This document shows positions 57,054-57,160 of a DNA stretch of 57,160 bases, piece after piece; position 1 is the first letter of the stretch, and every line of letters starts with the position of its first letter. Where the stretch lies: positions 1 through 57,160 of the forward strand of contig CAZQVB010000028.1 in assembly GCA_964596645.1 (NCBI GenBank), read 5' to 3'. The position numbers and the translations under genes are program-made. The stretch comes from CAVQEK01 sp964596645 (GTDB lineage: Bacteria; Bacteroidota; Bacteroidia; Cytophagales; Cyclobacteriaceae). The notes below the pieces were generated by a model, which was not told the DNA's origin, searched no databases, and saw only the letters and a list, made by a program, of their open reading frames with translations.

Positions 57054-57160
57054 GAAAGAGAGATTGAAGGGTTCTTATATTGTCTGACTTTGAGTTCGCC
57101 GCAAACCATGGAAATGAGAAGGGTCATGCAAGAGCCTCTATTCAGTCGTGTCCGGAGAAA

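Overview
The window looks like chromosomal DNA of a member of the Bacteroidota, most likely order Cytophagales (inference). The evidence: promoters of the TTTG-N18..20-TAnnTTTG type, a Por/type IX secretion C-terminal sorting domain, two ECF sigma factor clusters with membrane-anchored partner genes, a Bacteroidota-type LptD followed by a DUF6089-type outer-membrane barrel, carboxypeptidase-like (CarboxypepD_reg) domains on envelope proteins, and few Shine-Dalgarno sequences. The assembly is a scaffold: two runs of exactly 10 N (27883-27892 and 44006-44015) interrupt genes.

Layout. (1) 1-2.3 kb is an accessory graveyard of toxin-antitoxin parts: a decayed XRE regulator, an intact HicB with a broken HicA, an antitoxin with a frameshifted RelE/ParE-type toxin, and a second HicAB pair whose toxin start is also disturbed. 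Two related hairpins in opposite orientation flank part of it. (2) 2.5-4.3 kb: tRNA-Arg(CCT), homoserine dehydrogenase and a tandem repeat. (3) 4.3-11.2 kb is a minus-strand block: FucP-type sugar transporter, two ROK kinases, an SPFH protein, citrate synthase, acyl-CoA-binding protein and RsmE. Its upstream half reads as sugar uptake and phosphorylation feeding central carbon flux. (4) 11.4-12.2 kb is a dense non-coding repeat array; the same families return inverted at 56.6-57.1 kb. (5) 12.3-19.6 kb: lipoprotein, ClpS, sodium:solute symporter, SGNH hydrolase, YkgJ-like protein, and a GroES-like protein convergent with HtpG across a shared terminator. (6) 19.7-23.1 kb: regulatory-fold lipoprotein and an ECF sigma / anti-sigma-like / outer-membrane barrel operon. 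(7) 23.7-33.8 kb: M42 peptidase, AcpH-like protein, methyltransferase, a very small T9SS-sorted protein, PlsB-like acyltransferase plus GpsA (phospholipid synthesis), Nudix, RNase HII and a quinoprotein dehydrogenase with a built-in cytochrome c. (8) 33.8-41.3 kb: housekeeping genes (class IV aminotransferase, tRNA-Arg(CCG), cold-shock protein, IscA-like, FolB, DivIVA-domain protein, WD40, PPTase, SirB1-domain protein). (9) 41.4-48.5 kb is envelope biogenesis: MCE/MlaD, amidase, LptD, DUF6089-type barrel, SPOR-OmpA protein. (10) 48.7-56.6 kb: VWA protein divergent from a second ECF sigma/anti-sigma-like pair, the TIGR03915/TIGR03916 radical SAM pair linked to DNA metabolism, and a second SSF symporter.

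I found no CRISPR array, rRNA operon, prophage or intact transposase. The best leads are the degraded toxin-antitoxin cluster with its flanking hairpins, the paired inverted repeat arrays about 45 kb apart, the near-minimal T9SS protein, the VWA protein carrying a SusC-like leader region, and the radical SAM pair without an adjacent uracil-DNA glycosylase.
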